From assembly GCF_023091155.1 (NCBI RefSeq), contig NZ_JAHWXK010000001.1, positions 1,054,001 to 1,118,000 on the forward strand: a stretch of 64,000 bases of DNA, given 5' to 3'. Made by a program: the position numbers and the translations under genes. This stretch comes from Microbacterium sufflavum (GTDB lineage Bacteria > Actinomycetota > Actinomycetes > Actinomycetales > Microbacteriaceae). This document shows, in pieces, positions 61,843 to 64,000 of the stretch (positions within the stretch are counted from its first letter, which is position 1; the number at the start of each line of letters is the position of its first letter). The notes below the pieces were generated by a model. That model made no database searches. It had not been told where the DNA came from and saw only the letters and a program-made list of their open reading frames with translations.

Positions 61843-62646
61843 TCAGCTCTGCGGGGCGTCGTTCCACGACCAGATGTCGTCGCCGCGCAGCACCGCGTCG
61901 GCCCCGCCGTCGCAGTAGATCGTCTGACCGGCCATGTGCGTGTTCGCCGGGCTGGTCAGCCACACCAGCAGTTCTGCGATGGACGACGCCGGCTGGTGGT
62001 AGTTGAGCGGCATCGGCACGGCGGCGTCCACCTGCGCCAGGCCCTCGGGCGACCCGAGCAGACCGGCGGTCATGGCGGTGATCACGGTGCCGGGGGCGAC
62101 GGCGTTGAGGGGGATGCCGGCTCCGGCCCACGCGGGCGTCACCGACTCGCGGCGCACCCACCGCGACACCGCGCGCTTGCTCGACGAGTAGTTGAGGAAC
62201 CCGCCCTCGGGGGTCGCGGCGAGCCGGTCGCCGATCTCCAGCGCGCGGGCCTCGTCACCAGCCAGGGCGGCGTCGACGAGCTCGGCGGACACCGGCTGCA
62301 GCGACGCCATCGACGACACCACGGCCGCACGCGGAGTGTCGGCCAGGCTGAGCGTGGGGCGCAGGGCCTCCAGGAACTCGGTCACGCCGAAGAAGTTGAT
62401 CGCCATGGTCTTCGCGATGGGGGCGGCGATGCCGGCGCACGCGATCACGGCGTCGATGCTGCCATCCGCGGCTTCGATCGCGGCTTCCGCGGCGGCGATG
62501 CGGCCGTCGTGCGTGGAGAGGTCGCCCGCCACTTCGGCGCCGGCGAGGTCCACACCGATGACGGTGTGCCCCTGGGCGCGCAGCAGCGAGGTGGTGGCGG
62601 CTCCGATTCCGGATGCCGAGCCGGTGACGACGTAGGTGCGGGTCAT
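61843..62646 (-). CDS. Short-chain dehydrogenase/reductase
   Basis: 267-residue SDR. NAD(P) loop VVTGSASGIGAAT, an Asp after the second strand (VIGVDLAG) that favours NAD(H), the NAG-like ACAGIA, catalytic Ser in VVSSMASL, and YSSSK with the catalytic Tyr and Lys. An insertion of about 30 residues (ELVDAALAGDEARALEIGDRL) lies between Ser and Tyr, as in 3-alpha-hydroxysteroid/carbonyl reductases. Strong AGGAGGAA site. Its ATG overlaps the marR stop by 4 bp, so it is probably the regulated target of that regulator. Confidence 0.92.
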   Translation of the reverse strand: MTRTYVVTGSASGIGAATTSLLRAQGHTVIGVDLAGAEVAGDLSTHDGRIAAAEAAIEAADGSIDAVIACAGIAAPIAKTMAINFFGVTEFLEALRPTLSLADTPRAAVVSSMASLQPVSAELVDAALAGDEARALEIGDRLAATPEGGFLNYSSSKRAVSRWVRRESVTPAWAGAGIPLNAVAPGTVITAMTAGLLGSPEGLAQVDAAVPMPLNYHQPASSIAELLVWLTSPANTHMAGQTIYCDGGADAVLRGDDIWSWNDAPQS

Positions 62647-63116
62647 GATGATTCCTCCTGGATGGACGGTGCCGACGGCGTGCCGGCGAGGGCGAAGACG
62701 AAGCGCGTGAGCTGGTGCCGGAACGCGGAGATCTCGTCCGCGTCCCAGCCGGCGAGGGCGTCTGCCACCAGGCGGTGACCGGCGTCGACCAGGCGTGCGT
62801 AGGCCTGCTCGCCGGCGGGTGCGAGGCGCACCTCGACCGTGCGGCCGGTGCGGATCGGGTCGACCACGCCCTGCGCGGCCATGCGGGCGACGAGCTTCGA
62901 CGTGGTCGGGCGCGACATCGAGGCGTGCTCGGCGAGGGCACCGAACCCCAGCGCTCCCCCGTGCAGCCCGAGCAGGTACACCGCGCGGATGGCGGTGGGG
63001 TCGAGGGCGACGCCGACGCTCTCGGCCACCTGGGCCTGCACGTCGCTCTCGCTCCACGCCGACACCACGTTCACGAGGGCGACGTGGATGTCGGCGATGC
63101 TCTGGGCGTTCGCCAT
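62643..63116 (-). CDS. MarR-family transcriptional regulator
   Basis: 157-residue winged-helix repressor: HVALVNVVSAWSESDVQAQV dimer helix, GFGALAEHASMSRPTTSKLVARMAAQGVV recognition helix region, and wing RTGRTVEVRLAPAGEQAYARL. The transcript is probably leaderless: TAGACT -10 ends 6 nt before the ATG, with TTGCCT at a 16-bp spacing. A palindrome covers the -35, suiting autorepression. Co-transcribed and coupled with the SDR gene. Confidence 0.92.
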   Translation of the reverse strand: MANAQSIADIHVALVNVVSAWSESDVQAQVAESVGVALDPTAIRAVYLLGLHGGALGFGALAEHASMSRPTTSKLVARMAAQGVVDPIRTGRTVEVRLAPAGEQAYARLVDAGHRLVADALAGWDADEISAFRHQLTRFVFALAGTPSAPSIQEESS

Positions 63117-63122
63117 GCCCTC

Positions 63123-63151
63123 AGTCTACGACTTTTGTTGCTTGAGGCAAC
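63123..63151 (-). promoter_or_regulatory. marR-SDR promoter with palindromic operator
   Basis: Minus-strand -10 TAGACT (63123-63128), 16-bp spacer, -35 TTGCCT (63145-63150). The palindrome GTTGCTTGAGGCAAC (63137-63151) covers the -35 and is a likely MarR site. It lies inside the 3' end of the upstream gene. Confidence 0.65.
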
Positions 63152-63473
63152 TGTTCTCCGTCACGTACCCGGTCGAGCCCGAGTCGTCCACCAGCACATA
63201 CGGCACCACATCAGCGGAGCTCCCGCGTCCACGACGCCAGTGCCGCTCCCGGCCGTCGCCGTACTCCAGCACGATCGCGCTCGGCACAGCACCGGCGGGA
63301 GCCACCACGTAGGAGCTGCCGCCGAGACCCGACGACCGCAGTTGCACCACGATCCCGCCGTCGTTCGGTCGCGGAGGTGTCGTGTGCAGATCCATCGGGG
63401 TCACCGGCAGTGCGTACTCGCCGCGCACCTGCAGCACCGCTGCGCCGGCGGCGCGCGGGCCCAGCGGCCTCAC
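63126..63473 (-). CDS. Hypothetical 115-residue protein
   Basis: ATG 63473 overlaps the upstream gene's stop (ATGA). The sequence has beta-strand-like stretches (GGIVVQLRSSGLGGSSYVVAPAG, PSAIVLEYGDGRERHW) and a short basic region RRGRG. No domain recognised and no signal peptide. The C-terminus (CLKQQKS) is partly encoded by the marR operator region. Coupling to the 88-residue gene supports it being real. Confidence 0.6.
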   Translation of the reverse strand: MRPLGPRAAGAAVLQVRGEYALPVTPMDLHTTPPRPNDGGIVVQLRSSGLGGSSYVVAPAGAVPSAIVLEYGDGRERHWRRGRGSSADVVPYVLVDDSGSTGYVTENSCLKQQKS

Positions 63474-63736
63474 TCCGCCGCTCCGATGCGCGCAGCCCAG
63501 GCGGCCGTGTCCCGCACGCCACGGGCGTCGAGGTAGGCGCGCACCGTGTCGTGCACGAGCCGGATCTCAGCCTCGTTGCCCATCGCGGCCTGCATCGTGC
63601 CGACGTCCGGGGTCGGCTTGCCGTCGATGCGCTCGAGCGCCTCCCAGACGATGTCCTCGCGGGCGCCGCGTCCCAGAGCGTGCGGCATCGAGGTGAAGCG
63701 GATGCCGGGCCGGGCGGCGGGTCGTGACTCTTTCAT
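63470..63736 (-). CDS. Hypothetical 88-residue protein
   Basis: ATG 63736 behind GAGAGGAA. Begins MKESRPAARPGIRFTSMPHA and continues with a helical region EDIVWEALERIDGKPTPDVGTMQAAMGNEAEIRLVHDTVRAYLDARGV. No recognised domain. First of a two-gene unit with the 115-residue protein; a strong promoter with a palindrome lies about 190 bp upstream. Confidence 0.68.
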   Translation of the reverse strand: MKESRPAARPGIRFTSMPHALGRGAREDIVWEALERIDGKPTPDVGTMQAAMGNEAEIRLVHDTVRAYLDARGVRDTAAWAARIGAAE

Positions 63737-63919
63737 GCGTGTTCCTCTCTCGTCCGGAGGGCAGGCTCGCGCGGAGGGGCCGGCGGCCCCTGGCGGCGCG
63801 CACGCCGGAGCGGGGGTCTCGCCCCCTGTGCGGTCGTGCGGTTCTGCGGCCCGCGGTGCTCCCCTGATCACCGTCGAGTGCGGCGCGGGAGCCTCGGTCT
63901 GGCCGTCCGGTTCCCTCCG

Positions 63920-63954
63920 ACCGTAGCACGTTGTTTTGAGTCATTCAAAACAAC
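63920..63954 (-). promoter_or_regulatory. Promoter overlapped by a perfect palindrome
   Basis: Minus strand: -35 TTGAAT (63943-63948), 17-bp spacer, -10 TACGGT (63920-63925). A perfect 10-bp inverted repeat GTTGTTTTGA / TCAAAACAAC with a 5-nt centre (63930-63954) covers the -35 and spacer, so a dimeric repressor site is likely. The stretch 63737-63919 is a leader without a recognised gene; in 63955-64000 I see nothing. Confidence 0.62.
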
Positions 63955-64000
63955 GGATACCGAGCGGTGTGTCGTCTCAGGCGCTTCCGGACAGCACCCG

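Overview
The window is high-GC actinobacterial DNA from the chromosomal origin region, most likely a member of the Microbacteriaceae and probably Microbacterium. The support is the gene order parA-rsmG-jag-yidC-yidD-rnpA-rpmH / dnaA-dnaN-recF-DUF721-gyrB-gyrA-DUF3566, the crgA / pknB-pknA-pbpA-rodA-pstP-fhaB-fhaA division cluster, and many genes with a -10 hexamer exactly 6-7 nt before the start codon, as in leaderless actinobacterial mRNAs. No IS element, rRNA or CRISPR array was seen.

Layout. 1-3972: 5' part of parA and a 3.4 kb gene-free island holding five parS sites and a strongly C-rich, tandemly repeated stretch. 3979-7047: leftward rsmG-jag-yidC-yidD-rnpA-rpmH. 7048-17332: dnaA, oriC with DnaA boxes, dnaN, recF, DUF721 gene, gyrB, gyrA and a small membrane-protein gene. 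17398-26040: VIT-family protein, a histidine kinase / response regulator / DUF4097 operon, a second DnaA-box cluster, rhomboid protease, cyclophilin, and small housekeeping genes ending in an M24 peptidase. 26192-34228: one 8 kb gene for a secreted, LPXTG-anchored protein with 16-17 tandem DUF11-type repeats. 34410-45539: tRNA-Ala, tRNA-Ile, crgA, sortase, amidotransferase and the serine/threonine-kinase, cell-elongation and FHA operon.

45684-54242 is accessory in character. It starts after tRNA-Leu with a lactococcin-972-type bacteriocin gene, followed by a lipoprotein, a peptidoglycan-binding-domain adaptor, an ABC ATPase and a permease. Then come the internally deleted remnant of a dehydrogenase gene and a convergent adaptor / MacB-type ABC system with its own lipoprotein. 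54470-56584 carries an ECF-type sigma factor, its membrane partner and a small secreted protein. An identical 11-bp motif precedes two of the secreted-protein genes there.

57900-58140 holds what looks like two divergent guanidine-III (ykkC-III) riboswitches back to back. One leads into a ChaA-type cation/H+ antiporter gene, the other into a small membrane protein and a stand-alone cytochrome b (QcrB paralogue). Both contain an alternative hairpin that competes with the riboswitch pseudoknot; on the antiporter side that hairpin also hides the ribosome binding site. This is the most interesting regulatory observation in the window. The last 4 kb holds a membrane methyltransferase-like protein, an SDR/MarR pair with a visible operator, and two small genes behind a palindrome-controlled promoter.
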